Made by a program: the position numbers and the translations under genes
The notes under the pieces: model-generated
What the model saw: the letters and a program-made list of their open reading frames with translations, nothing else
Told to the model about the DNA's origin: nothing
The model's database searches: none
From: Syntrophobacteraceae bacterium
Lineage (GTDB): Bacteria > Desulfobacterota > Syntrophobacteria > Syntrophobacterales > Syntrophobacteraceae
Assembly (NCBI GenBank): GCA_031292215.1
Contig: JARLHO010000055.1
Coordinates: 1 to 37,744, forward strand
DNA length: 37,744 nucleotides
Direction: 5' to 3'
Shown here: positions 17,953 through 27,700 of the stretch, piece by piece
Layout: every line of letters starts with the position of its first letter
How positions within the stretch are numbered: position 1 is the first letter of the stretch

Positions 17953-17981
17953 ACTATACAATCTCTTCCATGCCGTGACCA
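17953..17981 (-). promoter_or_regulatory. candidate promoter for the Uma2-family gene
   Basis: On the minus strand, TGGTCA (17981-17976), a 17-bp spacer and TATAGT (17958-17953): 4-of-6 and 5-of-6 matches to sigma-70 elements. The leader to the ATG would be about 70 bases. Confidence 0.4.
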
Positions 17982-18385
17982 TTTTTTTTGCGCCGTCCTT
18001 GGAGCCTTGCCGGCGTTCTTTTTGCCCTAAAGCTTACAAAGCGTCCCTTCCAGGACTTGGCCCCTCCTCCGATTCCCTTCGGTCTTACCCCGTTTCCGGA
18101 TAGCCTTCGCCTCGCCCTTTTCTTTCCATGGCCGATTGGACCCGGAGGAGAAGGCCCCGGTGTTTTCATGCAAGCTTTTTGCCAGCCTGCTTTTTCCTTA
18201 CTTTCCAGACCTTTACTTAATTAGCCTTTACAGCCGTTACTACCACGTGATAGAGTAGCGCCTCGATGTAATGCTTTAATTTGATTAAAGATTTACCAAA
18301 CATTTCGCGCACCGCGGTTGTTTGCAAATAGCTTGGCAATCGGATTATCGACAAGGCACGGAAACATTGTATTGAAAGGCCGCCA
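17982..18385 (+). other. gene-free stretch upstream of lptC
   Basis: About 400 bp in which open frames on both strands (17988-18224 plus, 17954-18169 minus) have no recognisable domain and odd Pro/Gly-rich composition; I see no gene. It must hold whatever signal transcribes the lptC-lptA-lptB-rpoN run unless read-through from kdsC passes the antisense gene. The best sigma-70-like match is weak (TTGCAA at 18322-18327 and ATTATC at 18344-18349, 16-bp spacer). Confidence 0.3.
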
Positions 18386-18970
18386 ATGGTCTCCAGGGGA
18401 AAGCTCGCCCAGGTATTTATCCTGCTGCTCGTCGTCACGGTGAGCGTGATTCTGGCCGCCGCCATTTGGCGAAAGAAAGCGCAGCCGGTCCAAAAGCCAT
18501 CAAAGCCCGTCGCCGCGGCCACAGAGGAAGTAAAACTTAAGGACATGAAATTCACCGAAATGCAGGAGGGCAAAAAGTACTGGACGCTCCAAGCCTCGGA
18601 GGCCAAGTATTTTCAGGACGAGCAGAAAACCACCCTGCAAAACGTGCATCTCACTTTCTATGTGGACAAGACCGGTAAGCAGCTCCAGTTGACAAGCCGT
18701 GAAGGCACTTTGTACGCCGGGACCAAAGATATAGATCTCAAGGGCGACATCCGGGTGGGACTTCCAAACGATTATGTCGCGACCATGCAGACGGCCCATT
18801 ACATCCACGGTAAAAAACTCGTCGAGTCAAGCGACCCGGTCCATTTATCCGGCCCCGGCCTGGCCTTGGACGGGAATATGTGGAAATACAACATAAACGA
18901 CCACATCGCCGAGGTGGACGGCAAAGTCACCGCTTCCATGGTCCTGGGGGATCTCAGAATTGAAAAATAG
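18386..18970 (+). CDS. lptC: LPS export protein LptC
   Basis: A 194-residue bitopic inner-membrane protein: one N-terminal membrane helix (about residues 8-28), a Pro/Lys linker, then a periplasmic OstA-like beta-jellyroll (MKFTEMQEGKKYWTLQASEAKYFQDEQ..., GDIRVGLPNDYVATMQTAHY). LptC receives LPS from the LptB2FG transporter and passes it to LptA. It lies 9 bp before lptA and heads the transport operon. No lptF or lptG is present, as is common since these sit elsewhere. The ATG at 18386 has AAAGG upstream. Confidence 0.85.
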   Translation: MVSRGKLAQVFILLLVVTVSVILAAAIWRKKAQPVQKPSKPVAAATEEVKLKDMKFTEMQEGKKYWTLQASEAKYFQDEQKTTLQNVHLTFYVDKTGKQLQLTSREGTLYAGTKDIDLKGDIRVGLPNDYVATMQTAHYIHGKKLVESSDPVHLSGPGLALDGNMWKYNINDHIAEVDGKVTASMVLGDLRIEK

Positions 18971-18979
18971 GGGATCACG

Positions 18980-19579
18980 ATGACTAAGTTCACAACCTTT
19001 AGGCTGCTCGCGAGCCTGTTTGTCGCTCTTGTTTTTTCCCCTCCGCTCCTGTGCGCGCCGGCCCGCGCGGCCAAAGGGGCAACCTCACCGGGTCAGGTGA
19101 GCGACATCGGCCCCAAGATTGACAACAAAGCTCCGATTCACATTACCTCCGACAGGATGGAAGCCAACCAGCAGGGGGGAACCATAGTCTTTGAAGGCCA
19201 CGTCCATGTTCAGCAAAGCGACCTTACGATCACCTCAAAGCGGTTGGAAGTGACCCTGGCCAAGGCAAATCAAAGCACCAAGGCAAAACCCAAACAGGTT
19301 GCCGGGAACACTTCGGACCCCTCGCAAAAAATAGACTACATAGAATTCAGGGGGGATGTTACAGTTACGCAGCAGGACCGGGTCGCCACGGCTCAAGAGG
19401 CCATATTTTTCCAAAAGGAGCACAAAATCCTCCTGAAAGGCTCCCCTGTTGTGACAAAGGGTCAGGATAAAATCCAAGGCAAACTGATAACGATATACCT
19501 AAACGATAATCGTTGCGTTGTGGAAGGCGGGGGAGGAGCGCAGGTGCGCGCCGTTTTGTTTCCGGAGAAAAAAGAATGA
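18980..19579 (+). CDS. lptA: LPS transport periplasmic protein LptA
   Basis: A 199-residue secreted OstA-domain protein. A signal peptide (LLASLFVALVFSPPLLCAPARA) is followed by the LptA motif PIHITSDRMEANQQGGTIVFEGHV and further strands DYIEFRGDVTVTQQDRVATA and LLKGSPVVTKGQDKIQG. LptA forms the periplasmic bridge that carries LPS from LptC to the LptDE translocon. It has a GGGGA ribosome-binding site and overlaps lptB by ATGA, indicating translational coupling. Confidence 0.9.
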   Translation: MTKFTTFRLLASLFVALVFSPPLLCAPARAAKGATSPGQVSDIGPKIDNKAPIHITSDRMEANQQGGTIVFEGHVHVQQSDLTITSKRLEVTLAKANQSTKAKPKQVAGNTSDPSQKIDYIEFRGDVTVTQQDRVATAQEAIFFQKEHKILLKGSPVVTKGQDKIQGKLITIYLNDNRCVVEGGGGAQVRAVLFPEKKE

Positions 19580-20316
19580 GCGGGCAGCGCGAGGCTAAAA
19601 AGCTTATCGTCGAAGACCTTGTAAAACACTATCGGGGTCGTTGCGTTGTCGATCACGTGAGCCTGGAACTACACGAGGCCCAAATTGTAGGGCTGCTTGG
19701 ACCAAACGGGGCCGGGAAATCGACCACCTTTTACAGCATGGTGGGCATAATCCGTCCGGATTCGGGCGCGGTCTATCTAAACGGCGAAAACATCATCGCG
19801 CAACCCATGTACCTCAGGGCTCGAAAGGGCGTCACGTACCTGTCTCAGGAGCCTTCGATTTTCAGGAAGCTCACCGTTGAACAGAATATAATGGCAATTC
19901 TTGAGACCCTAAAGATCGGCAAGGCAGAAAGACAGGCCAGGCTAAAAGAGCTGCTTGGCGAGCTTCGCATAACACATCTTGCCCACAACATGGCGGACAG
20001 ACTGTCGGGGGGCGAGCGAAGGCGTGTGGAGATCACCCGGGCCCTTGTCACACAGCCCAGCTTCATTTTGCTGGACGAGCCCTTCGCAGGGATTGACCCT
20101 CTGGCGGTCATAGAAATTCAGGGGCTCATAAGGGCGCTAAAGGCAAAGGGGATCGGCGTTTTGATCTCCGATCACAACGTCCGTGAAACCCTTAAGGTGT
20201 GCGATTGGGCTTACATAATGCACGAAGGGCGGATCCTCGAAAAGGGAGATCCCACAAGTGTTTCTCAAAGCGAGCTTGCCAAGCGCACCTATCTCGGCGA
20301 TCAGTTCAGTTTGTAG
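19576..20316 (+). CDS. lptB: LPS export ABC transporter ATPase LptB
   Basis: A 246-residue ABC ATPase. Walker A GPNGAGKST is at residues 42-50, the Q-loop in LSQEPSIF, the signature LSGGERRRVEITRAL, Walker B FILLDEPFAGIDP and the switch His in SDHNVRE. The FAGIDP extension and HYRGRCVV start are typical of LptB. As a homodimer it powers extraction of LPS from the inner membrane with LptF and LptG. The ATG at 19576 overlaps the lptA stop; the frame upstream to 19513 is a shadow of lptA. rpoN starts 12 bp downstream. Confidence 0.95.
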   Translation: MSGQREAKKLIVEDLVKHYRGRCVVDHVSLELHEAQIVGLLGPNGAGKSTTFYSMVGIIRPDSGAVYLNGENIIAQPMYLRARKGVTYLSQEPSIFRKLTVEQNIMAILETLKIGKAERQARLKELLGELRITHLAHNMADRLSGGERRRVEITRALVTQPSFILLDEPFAGIDPLAVIEIQGLIRALKAKGIGVLISDHNVRETLKVCDWAYIMHEGRILEKGDPTSVSQSELAKRTYLGDQFSL

Positions 20317-20328
20317 ACGGATTATTGG

Positions 20329-21774
20329 ATGGCTTTGGAATTAAAACAGCAATTAAAACTGAGCCAACAGCTCATCATGACGCCCCAGTTGCAACAGGCT
20401 ATCAAGTTGTTGCAACTCTCACGGCTGGAGCTGCTGGATACGATACATCAGGAACTGGAAGCAAACCCTTTGCTGGAAGAATCCCAGGAGGAACTGCCCA
20501 CCGAACAGGATGCCGAGCTGGAAACTCTTACCACCGAGGAAACGCCCTTTCAGGAGATACAGGTTTCCGAAAAGATTCGCGAAGATTTCGATTGGGAAGG
20601 TTACCTGGAAGAATACAACACGAGTACGCCTGTCCTCGTGGAGACCGACCCCAACCAGGAATGGCCAAGCTTTGACAGTAGACTCACCGAGCCGACCACG
20701 CTAAAAGATCACCTGGAATGGCAGATCAGGCTCTCCGACTTCTCCGACGAAGAGCGAGAGATTGGCGAGTGCATAATTGGAAACCTCAATAACGACGGCT
20801 ACCTGGATGCGACACTCGAAGAAGTCGCGGGCTTGGCCGGGGCAAAGTCTTCCAAGGTTGAGGAAGTCCTGCAAAGGATACAAAATTTTGATCCCGCAGG
20901 CGTTGCGGCAAGGGATCTGCGGGAATGCCTGCTGGTGCAGGCCAAAAACCTAAACCTCGAAGACAAGCTTGTCGAACGGATAATAGAAGACCACCTGCAC
21001 TATCTGGAAACGAAGAATTACCAGGCCCTTGTGCGCGCCTTAAAGCGCAGCCCCGAGGAGGTAAAGGCTGCGGTCGAAGTCATCGTCGGACTCGATCCCA
21101 AGCCGGGAAGCGCCTTCAATAAAGACTCGGTGGAGTACATCAGCCCCGACATCTACGTTTTTAAAGTCGATGAAGAATGGGTGATATTGCTAAATGAAGA
21201 CGGAATGCCCAAACTAAAGGTCAGCTCCTATTATAAGGACGCCCTGGGAGAAAGCGATTCGGTTACCGCTGAGACCAAGGACTACATTCAGACCAAGCTG
21301 CGGGCTGCGGCCTGGCTCATTAAGAGCATCCACCAAAGACAGCGCACGCTCTATAAGGTATCCCAGTCCATCGTGAGGCTGCAGGGGGACTTTTTCGAAA
21401 AAGGCGTCTCACTCCTCAAACCGATGGTGCTCCGAGACATCGCCGAAGACGTCGGGATGCATGAATCCACCATCAGCCGGGTTACCGCCAACAAGTACAT
21501 GCATACGCCGCACGGGATTTTTGAGTTGAAATATTTCTTCAACAGCTCCATAAATAGCGTTATGGGCGAGGCTGTCGCATCGGAGTCCGTAAAGGAGCGG
21601 ATCCGGCAGCTTGTGCGCGAGGAGGATTCCGCAAAGCCCTACAGCGATCAGGAAATCGTGGATATGCTGGAGAAGGAAAATATCAGCATCGCTCGGCGCA
21701 CCGTGGCCAAGTACCGCGAGATGCTGGGGATTTTACCTTCCAATAAAAGAAAGAAGTCTTCCTGGGGCACCTGA
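20329..21774 (+). CDS. rpoN: RNA polymerase sigma-54 factor
   Basis: A 481-residue sigma-54. Region I is the glutamine/leucine-rich activator-interaction segment (LKQQLKLSQQLIMTPQLQQAIKLLQLSRLEL), followed by an acidic region II and the core-binding domain. The DNA-binding part has the HTH (DIAEDVGMHESTISRVTANKYMHTPHG) and the C-terminal RpoN box ARRTVAKYRE. It directs RNA polymerase to -24/-12 promoters and depends on activators such as NtrX at 5029. The position after lptB and before hpf and ptsN is widely conserved in proteobacteria. Confidence 0.97.
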   Translation: MALELKQQLKLSQQLIMTPQLQQAIKLLQLSRLELLDTIHQELEANPLLEESQEELPTEQDAELETLTTEETPFQEIQVSEKIREDFDWEGYLEEYNTSTPVLVETDPNQEWPSFDSRLTEPTTLKDHLEWQIRLSDFSDEEREIGECIIGNLNNDGYLDATLEEVAGLAGAKSSKVEEVLQRIQNFDPAGVAARDLRECLLVQAKNLNLEDKLVERIIEDHLHYLETKNYQALVRALKRSPEEVKAAVEVIVGLDPKPGSAFNKDSVEYISPDIYVFKVDEEWVILLNEDGMPKLKVSSYYKDALGESDSVTAETKDYIQTKLRAAAWLIKSIHQRQRTLYKVSQSIVRLQGDFFEKGVSLLKPMVLRDIAEDVGMHESTISRVTANKYMHTPHGIFELKYFFNSSINSVMGEAVASESVKERIRQLVREEDSAKPYSDQEIVDMLEKENISIARRTVAKYREMLGILPSNKRKKSSWGT

Positions 21775-21817
21775 TGGACTTGCCGGGAGGATTGTTTGTC
21801 AGACGGGGGCCAGGAGA

Positions 21818-22360
21818 ATGCAGATCACACTATCTTTTAGACATATCGACCCTTCGGACGCACTCAAACAGTATGTGGAAGACAAGCTCTCCAGGCTGAA
21901 AAAATACTTGGAAGAACCCGTTGAAGTCCACGTTGTGCTAAGGGGGGAAAAGTTTCGGCGAATCGCCGAGGTATCCATCGATGCCTCGGGTCTTCGGCTA
22001 AACGGCGCGGAAGAGACCGACGACATGTATTCGGCCATTGATCTTCTGGTGGACAATCTCGAGTCGCAGGCCGCGAGGAAGGGCAAGGAAAAAATCAGCC
22101 GGCGCAGGTCGGGCCCCGGGGTAAAAGAGTCGATCGCAACGATCGAGCCGACCCAAGAGGGGCAAAAAAGCGAACAGGAGCCTCGAGTTATCAGGACGGA
22201 GCAGGTCCACGCAAAACCGATGCATCTCGATGAAGCGGTGATGCAGTTGAACCTTATGACCAGGGAGTTTATGGTGTTTACCAACAGAGCCACCAACAGG
22301 GTCAACGTCCTATACAAGAGAAAGGACGGCAATCTCGGCCTGATTGAGACTGTCGGGTAA
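21818..22360 (+). CDS. hpf: ribosome hibernation promoting factor, long form
   Basis: A 180-residue protein with an N-terminal S30AE domain (MQITLSFRHIDPSDALKQYVEDKL..., about 1-100), a charged linker and a C-terminal dimerisation domain (HAKPMHLDEAVMQLNLMTREFMVFTNRATNRVNVLYKRKDGNLGLIE split across residues 128-176). The long form pairs 70S ribosomes into inactive 100S dimers in stationary phase. The frame opens at 21611 inside rpoN, but the ATG at 21818 follows a GGGGGCCAGGAGA ribosome-binding site and matches the family start. It lies between rpoN and ptsN. Confidence 0.92.
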   Translation: MQITLSFRHIDPSDALKQYVEDKLSRLKKYLEEPVEVHVVLRGEKFRRIAEVSIDASGLRLNGAEETDDMYSAIDLLVDNLESQAARKGKEKISRRRSGPGVKESIATIEPTQEGQKSEQEPRVIRTEQVHAKPMHLDEAVMQLNLMTREFMVFTNRATNRVNVLYKRKDGNLGLIETVG

Positions 22361-22393
22361 GATTTCGAGTTGGTTCGGGGCGGAGAAAAGCTA

Positions 22394-22855
22394 ATGAAAA
22401 TTCTCGACATCCTCTCAGTGGATTCCATTGTTGCCGATCTGAAGGGGAAGAATAAAAAGCAGGTTTTAGAGGAATTAATCGATGCCGTAAAGCTGCACAA
22501 GCCTCACATAGACCGGGATCGGCTTATGAAAGTTTTGCTGGAAAGAGAAAGGCTTGGGAGTACGGGCATCGGAGACGGCATCGCCATCCCCCATGGGAAA
22601 ATGAGCGGGATAGATGATCTTGTCCTCTCCTTTGGCCGTTCTTCGGAAGGTATCGATTTCGAATCGATGGATGGAAAGCCCGTTCACCTCCTTTTTCTCC
22701 TTGCGGCGCCCGAGGCCTGCGCGGGGGTTCACCTGAGGGTTTTGGCCAAAATCGCCCGACTGCTCAAAAATGGGACCGTCCGCAAACGACTTGCCAAAGT
22801 CGATAGCCGTGAGGATATTTTTACGATAATTCAGCAGGAAGACGAGGAATTCTAA
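22394..22855 (+). CDS. ptsN: PTS IIA-like nitrogen-regulatory protein PtsN (EIIA-Ntr)
   Basis: A 153-residue EIIA of the fructose/nitrogen type. The phospho-acceptor is His67 in GIAIPHGK; downstream VHLLFLLAAPE and HLRVLAKIARLL are typical. EIIA-Ntr is phosphorylated by the PtsP-NPr chain and regulates potassium uptake, sigma-54-linked and stress functions rather than sugar import. The frame opens with TTG at 22370, but the ATG at 22394 follows GGAGAAAAGCT and was chosen. No NPr/HPr or enzyme I gene is in the window. Confidence 0.9.
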   Translation: MKILDILSVDSIVADLKGKNKKQVLEELIDAVKLHKPHIDRDRLMKVLLERERLGSTGIGDGIAIPHGKMSGIDDLVLSFGRSSEGIDFESMDGKPVHLLFLLAAPEACAGVHLRVLAKIARLLKNGTVRKRLAKVDSREDIFTIIQQEDEEF

Positions 22856-22916
22856 CCGTGCTTGCTGCTCGCAAGAGCGTTTGCTCCCGCGCCTTCCCTC
22901 CATCCCACCCGGTTTA

Positions 22917-23798
22917 ATGAAAATGGATGCAGGAAAACCGCACGTAGTTGTAGTAACTGGACTCTCGGGCTCAGGCAAGAGCACGGCCATCAAGGCCTTT
23001 GAGGATATCGATTATTTTTGCATAGATAATCTGCCCGTGCCTCTTATGGGGAATTTTCTTCGGTTGTGCGAACTGGACATGCCCGACATGAAGCGGATAG
23101 CTCTCGGGATAGACATCCGGGAGCGCAAGTTTCTAAAGAACTACAACCAGATTTTTTCCGTGCTCGAAGACGCCGGCTACAGGTTCGAGATACTATTCCT
23201 TGAAGCCGACGACGACATATTGCAGCGCAGATACAGCCAAACGCGCAGGATACACCCCGCGGCCCCCTCGGAGCATCAACTGGTTCAGGCCATCGATTTT
23301 GAGCGCGAGCAGTTGCTGGCGCTGCGCAACCGGGCGACGAAAATCATCGACACCGGCGCCCTGTCTGTCCATGAACTCAAGCGTTTTATCACCCGGTCCT
23401 ATTCGCACATCGACGAAAGCGAACTGATCAGCATCCAGGTGCTTTCTTTCGGATACAAATACGGGCTGCCCCCGGAATCCGATCTGGTGATGGATGTGAG
23501 ATTTCTGCCCAATCCCTACTTTATCGAAGAACTGCGGGACCTGGACGGAAGTAGCGAGCCGGTCAGGTCCTGGGTCTTGCAATGGTCGTCGGTGCAGGGG
23601 TTTATGGCCGACTACTCCGCCATTCTTCTCAAGTTGTTGCCCGCCTATATCCAGGAGGGTAAGCGCTACCTCACGATAGCTCTGGGATGCACCGGGGGCA
23701 AACACCGCTCCGTTGTGATCGCCGAGGGAATCGCTGACAGGTTGAAGCAAAATAGTTATCATGTAAGGGTATTCCACAGAGATATCCATTTGGAATGA
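22917..23798 (+). CDS. rapZ: RNase adapter/GTPase RapZ
   Basis: A 293-residue protein with an N-terminal P-loop (TGLSGSGKST), the DNLP motif, and a C-terminal domain ending in LGCTGGKHRSVVIAE and VFHRDIHLE, all diagnostic of RapZ (YvcJ/YhbJ). In enterobacteria it presents small RNAs to RNase E to control glucosamine-6-phosphate synthesis; in other phyla the role is less clear. The frame starts at a TTG at 22881, but the ATG at 22917 (or 22923) is nearer the conserved start. It is preceded by 61 bp after ptsN and followed closely by the EIIA-Man gene. Confidence 0.92.
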   Translation: MKMDAGKPHVVVVTGLSGSGKSTAIKAFEDIDYFCIDNLPVPLMGNFLRLCELDMPDMKRIALGIDIRERKFLKNYNQIFSVLEDAGYRFEILFLEADDDILQRRYSQTRRIHPAAPSEHQLVQAIDFEREQLLALRNRATKIIDTGALSVHELKRFITRSYSHIDESELISIQVLSFGYKYGLPPESDLVMDVRFLPNPYFIEELRDLDGSSEPVRSWVLQWSSVQGFMADYSAILLKLLPAYIQEGKRYLTIALGCTGGKHRSVVIAEGIADRLKQNSYHVRVFHRDIHLE

Positions 23799-23808
23799 GA
23801 GGATGTAG

Positions 23809-24246
23809 TTGGACCTGGAAACTGGAAGGGGGATCATAGGAATTGTTGCGGCCTCGCACTGCCGGCTTGCCGAAGAGATGATCACCGCAGCCGAGATGAT
23901 CGTTGGCCCTCTTGGCAACTGCAGGGCGCTCAGCTTTAAGCCCGACAAGGCGCCCGATGAACTTATAAAGCTCATGGAGGATGCCATAAAAGAGGTGGAC
24001 CAGGGAAAGGGCGTGCTGGTCCTTACCGATCTGTTCGGCGGAACTCCGGCAAATATCGCACTGGCTTTCCGGGGACCCAAGGTCGAGATTATTTGCGGGA
24101 TGAATCTTCCCATGCTGATAAAGCTTGCCGGATGCCGAAACGGCCACAGCTTGAACGAAACCGCCTCGATGGTAAAAGAGTACGGGCAGCGCCACATATC
24201 CCTGGCAAGCGAAGTGCTGTCGCGCTCGACAAAAATTGCACTGTAG
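23809..24246 (+). CDS. PTS EIIA component, mannose family (orphan)
   Basis: A 145-residue EIIA-Man domain: GIIGIVAASHCRLAEEMITAAEMI with phospho-acceptor His17, and VLVLTDLFGGTPANIA, the family hallmark. Sugar-transporting systems would add EIIB, EIIC and EIID; none is visible in the window, so this looks regulatory, as in other deltaproteobacteria that keep an EIIA-Man beside rapZ. The start is TTG at 23809 with a GAGAGGA site (23797-23803); no ATG or GTG is available near it. It begins 10 bp after rapZ and precedes rimI by 10 bp. Confidence 0.85.
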   Translation: MDLETGRGIIGIVAASHCRLAEEMITAAEMIVGPLGNCRALSFKPDKAPDELIKLMEDAIKEVDQGKGVLVLTDLFGGTPANIALAFRGPKVEIICGMNLPMLIKLAGCRNGHSLNETASMVKEYGQRHISLASEVLSRSTKIAL

Positions 24247-24256
24247 CGGATAAAAA

Positions 24257-24733
24257 TTGGATTGGCTCATCACCGTCTTAGCGCCTGCACAATCCGATAT
24301 ACCTTCGATTTTGGCAATCGAGCGAGACTCTCAGCCGGAACCGTGGACGACACGATCTTTTATGGAAGAGATCGTGCGAGGAAGCCTTTTTGTAGCCCGA
24401 GCGGCGCCAGGTGACGCCTCCGCTTGCGGATCGGGGGCCGATATTGCCGGATACATCTGCTTTTGGTGTGTGGCCGGTGAGGTGCAGATCCTAAATATCG
24501 CTGTCCCCAAACACTTGAGGCGAAAAGGGATCGCTCGAAAGCTCTTGGACTTCGCCATTTGCACCGGCCGGGAAAAAAAAGCCGGGGTAGTCACCCTCGA
24601 GGTTCGACAGAGCAACACGGCTGCTCGAAGACTTTATGAATCCCTGGGCTTCAGGATCACGGGGGAACGCCCCGGCTACTACGGCGCCCAAAGTGGCGAA
24701 TCCGCTATCCTTATGGAACTAGACATCCCGTAG
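24257..24733 (+). CDS. rimI: ribosomal-protein-alanine N-acetyltransferase RimI-like (GNAT)
   Basis: A 158-residue GNAT-family acetyltransferase. The early segment IPSILAIERDSQPEPWTTRSF, the acetyl-CoA loop HLRRKGIARKLLDFA, the strand TLEVRQSNTAARRLYESLGF and the end PGYYGAQSGESAILMELD follow the RimI pattern. RimI acetylates the N-terminal alanine of ribosomal protein S18; related GNATs act on other proteins. It includes a short Gly/Ala/Ser insertion (about residues 50-63). The start appears to be TTG at 24257 with a weak GCGGAT upstream. It continues the operon. Confidence 0.8.
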   Translation: MDWLITVLAPAQSDIPSILAIERDSQPEPWTTRSFMEEIVRGSLFVARAAPGDASACGSGADIAGYICFWCVAGEVQILNIAVPKHLRRKGIARKLLDFAICTGREKKAGVVTLEVRQSNTAARRLYESLGFRITGERPGYYGAQSGESAILMELDIP

Positions 24734-24760
24734 AGGGATAACCCAAGGGGGTGTTTGCTC

Positions 24761-27700
24761 ATGCTTTTCGAACAGTTTCAGTCGGATGCCCTTACAAGAA
24801 ACCTCGATCTTACAAAAATTGCGGTGGTAATCCCACAAACCTTCCAGACACTTGAAGATGCAGTGCGCGGCTATGCCGGAAAGGAAAAACAGGCGCGCGA
24901 GCTTCTTTTGGAATATCATCACAAATACAGAAACTGGCACTTTGTCGTTCAGGAAACCCAGAGGTACGCGGTCGGCAATTTGCTTTTGTATCGAAACAGC
25001 GCCTATGCTGGAAAGGTCATCTATCTGCTCTCCACTATGCTGCTCGATGCCCTTATAAGCTCCGAGCAGTTTGAAATAAGAAGCCTTGCCGCCGATCACC
25101 TTCTTGCCTACTGGCTAAAGCTGCTGGAGGAAATGCCGGGTGAGCTTGCCAAGCCGGCCCTCGGCGACATTAGCGCCGAGGGGCTCGAACATGTTTTTGA
25201 AACCGACACATCCTGTCATGCGGGCATCTTAAGGCACTTTTTCCGCAGACTGCTCGAACTCCCCGAAGCTCCCTTCCAATTTCTCCTGCGAAGCTTTTAC
25301 CCCCCCAAACGCCTGTGCGCAGGCCTTCTCTCCATCTGGGAAAAACCCGATTCCATGGCCGAGCTAAGAGAGTTTCTCGAAAGGTTCTTTCGAGACACCT
25401 ATCTTTTCTGGCTCGGAAGAGAAGACCCCTACTCCTGGCTAAACCTTCAGGACAAAAAGTCCCGGCCTCCCCGGTCGTGGCTGGAAGACTTTGCGCCTCT
25501 TAGCCATGCGCGGTTGCGCGAACACCTCCAGTTTCTCGATACCGTGGTCGCAGCGCAAGCCGATCACCGCAAAGCCGTCCAGGCTCTAATCGCCATGACG
25601 GACTTCCACGATCTTATCCAACTCTATTTGCACTTGCCCGAAAAGGTCGAGGAGAGAGGAAAATCCGAGGGGCAAAATCTAAAATCCTTGCCTGGCCCGT
25701 ATGTGCAGGAAGTTCCCGGTGGCGAGGGTAACGATTCGACTCCCCCCCCCCTTGCCTCTTCCTGCGTCCTGGCGCCTTTCGCCCTTGCCGGCAACATAAG
25801 CATGCTCGTACGCCTCAAGCTCCTGGAGGTTAAGGGCCTTGAGGCTATTCACGAGGAGGTGCTAAGGGAAATCAACTTCGAGATCGGCAGGTGGATAAGG
25901 CAAGAATCCGGCGATCAGCTCGAAGCGCTTCTGGGTCGCATACTAAAGGCCCTCGGAGTCTCATTTCTTGACTATCCTCAGGCCGCGCTCCAGATCATTC
26001 GCACGATGGGCCTGGAGATCGTTGGCGCCGACCAGAGGCCCACCATCGATTTCTTTCTTCGAAGAATTATACGGCTAGGCTTTCAATCTCCTATGCTCGG
26101 CCGGGTATCCGACAGGTGGCAGATAACCGTCAACCCCTCTCACCTGCTAAATGTCAGGGTCTGGCTGGACATCATAAAATCCAATCCCTTGAGAGCCCGC
26201 CATCTGCTCTCGGCGCTCATCGTAAACCTGTCTATTGGCGGAATTTTTGTCCGCGACACCGATTTGTTCCAAAAGGACGTCTCTTTGCTCCTGAACTCCT
26301 CCATTCGTCCGGTCTACAACCTGGTAAAGCAACTCGCCAAACTATTCCCCGTCTATTTTAGCCAGATCGGGGCCGAGGGCCTCCTGCGCAAGGTCTCCAC
26401 AGACATCGACGAACTCACTGCCAGGTCCGACAAGCTGGTCCACTTCCTTCGCAAGCAAAGCCACGTAGAAAGCAATAACCGGATAGTCACCTTCATCCAG
26501 GCGATAATCGACTACTGGCGGACAAAGGATAAAAAAGGACTGGAGGGGTTGATTCCCGAAGAGGTCTACACCGCGATTCCCGAAGGCGGCCCCCTGATCG
26601 ATGATATTCACCGGGTATTCGAATACATTTTCCGAGAAAGAACGATCAACCACGTCCAAGACCTGCTCGATTTAAGCGAGGCGAAGGCTTCCACCCTTAT
26701 AGGACAGCTTCCCGGCGTCTCCGAAAATGAGCGTTCGCGCGCTTTTCTCATGATTCAGTTCTATCAGCTTCTTCACGAAAAATACGCTTTGAGCTTCAAA
26801 GACATCAATGTGTTGCTCCAGCGCGCCCAAACCATCGGCTTGCCCGACCCCGTAAAACTGCTGGGCGCCCTGGAAAAGAGCGGCGAGGATAAATACCTTT
26901 TGCTCGACTCGATCCTCGATTACCTGGGCGAGCTAAAGGAAGTCATTCTCACCCCCGGCGAACTCAAAACGATGGAAAACATTTACTACAAGCGCCATAT
27001 CGCCGTTGACATTCCCTCCATGTACGGCTCCTATAACGAGCCGCGCTTCGACGCGCTGGGGCTGACCTTCAGGCTCGAAAACCTCGCAAATGTTATTTTT
27101 GAAGAAATCATACTTTCGATAAATCTTGGTTTCATCACCAAGGCGACCTTCTATCGGATCGCGCGTTTCATGCCGCTTTTCATAAAAGCCCTGGAGATCG
27201 ATGGAATTTCCTCCAGCCGGCTCCAGAACCAAAATGAACTGTTCATCAAGGCTCTGGAGATTCCCCGGTTCTCGCATTCCCAGTACATAGATATTTTCAG
27301 GGGATTTTCCGAAACCATAAAGCAGATCATCCAGACCCATTACGATTCGGTGCATGACGAAAACCTCGAACTTATAATCAAGCAACTCGGCAGCGACAAA
27401 CTGATTCCACGGCTTCAAAGAGACAACGATAGCCCGGCGGAAAGGACACAGCGAGTCTCGGAGAGTTTTCTTCGCGACCTGATCGCCAGGACCTTCGGAC
27501 TGCAGTATTTCGACCATTTTATAGCCAGCATCCTCACAACGCTTTCGACTCAGCGCCAGGGGCTATCCGTAAAAGACCTCGATCTTCTCCTAAGCTACGA
27601 TCCCGGAAGGACGGTCACCCACCTCTACTACCCCAACCTGGAAACCCATGACCCCATCTACATGGGGGGTAAAGGCCATACGCTCACCAATTTGCACACG

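Noticed and set aside
17954-18224. Open frames on both strands between the Uma2 gene and lptC
   Set aside because: No domain, odd composition and no good ribosome-binding site on either strand.
18364-18384. Sigma-54 promoter before lptC (GGCACG and TTGT)
   Set aside because: The distance between the GG and GC-like dinucleotides is wrong and the -12 GC is missing.
23193-24197. Minus-strand ORF of 334 residues
   Set aside because: Antisense to rapZ and the EIIA-Man gene, whose families are clear.
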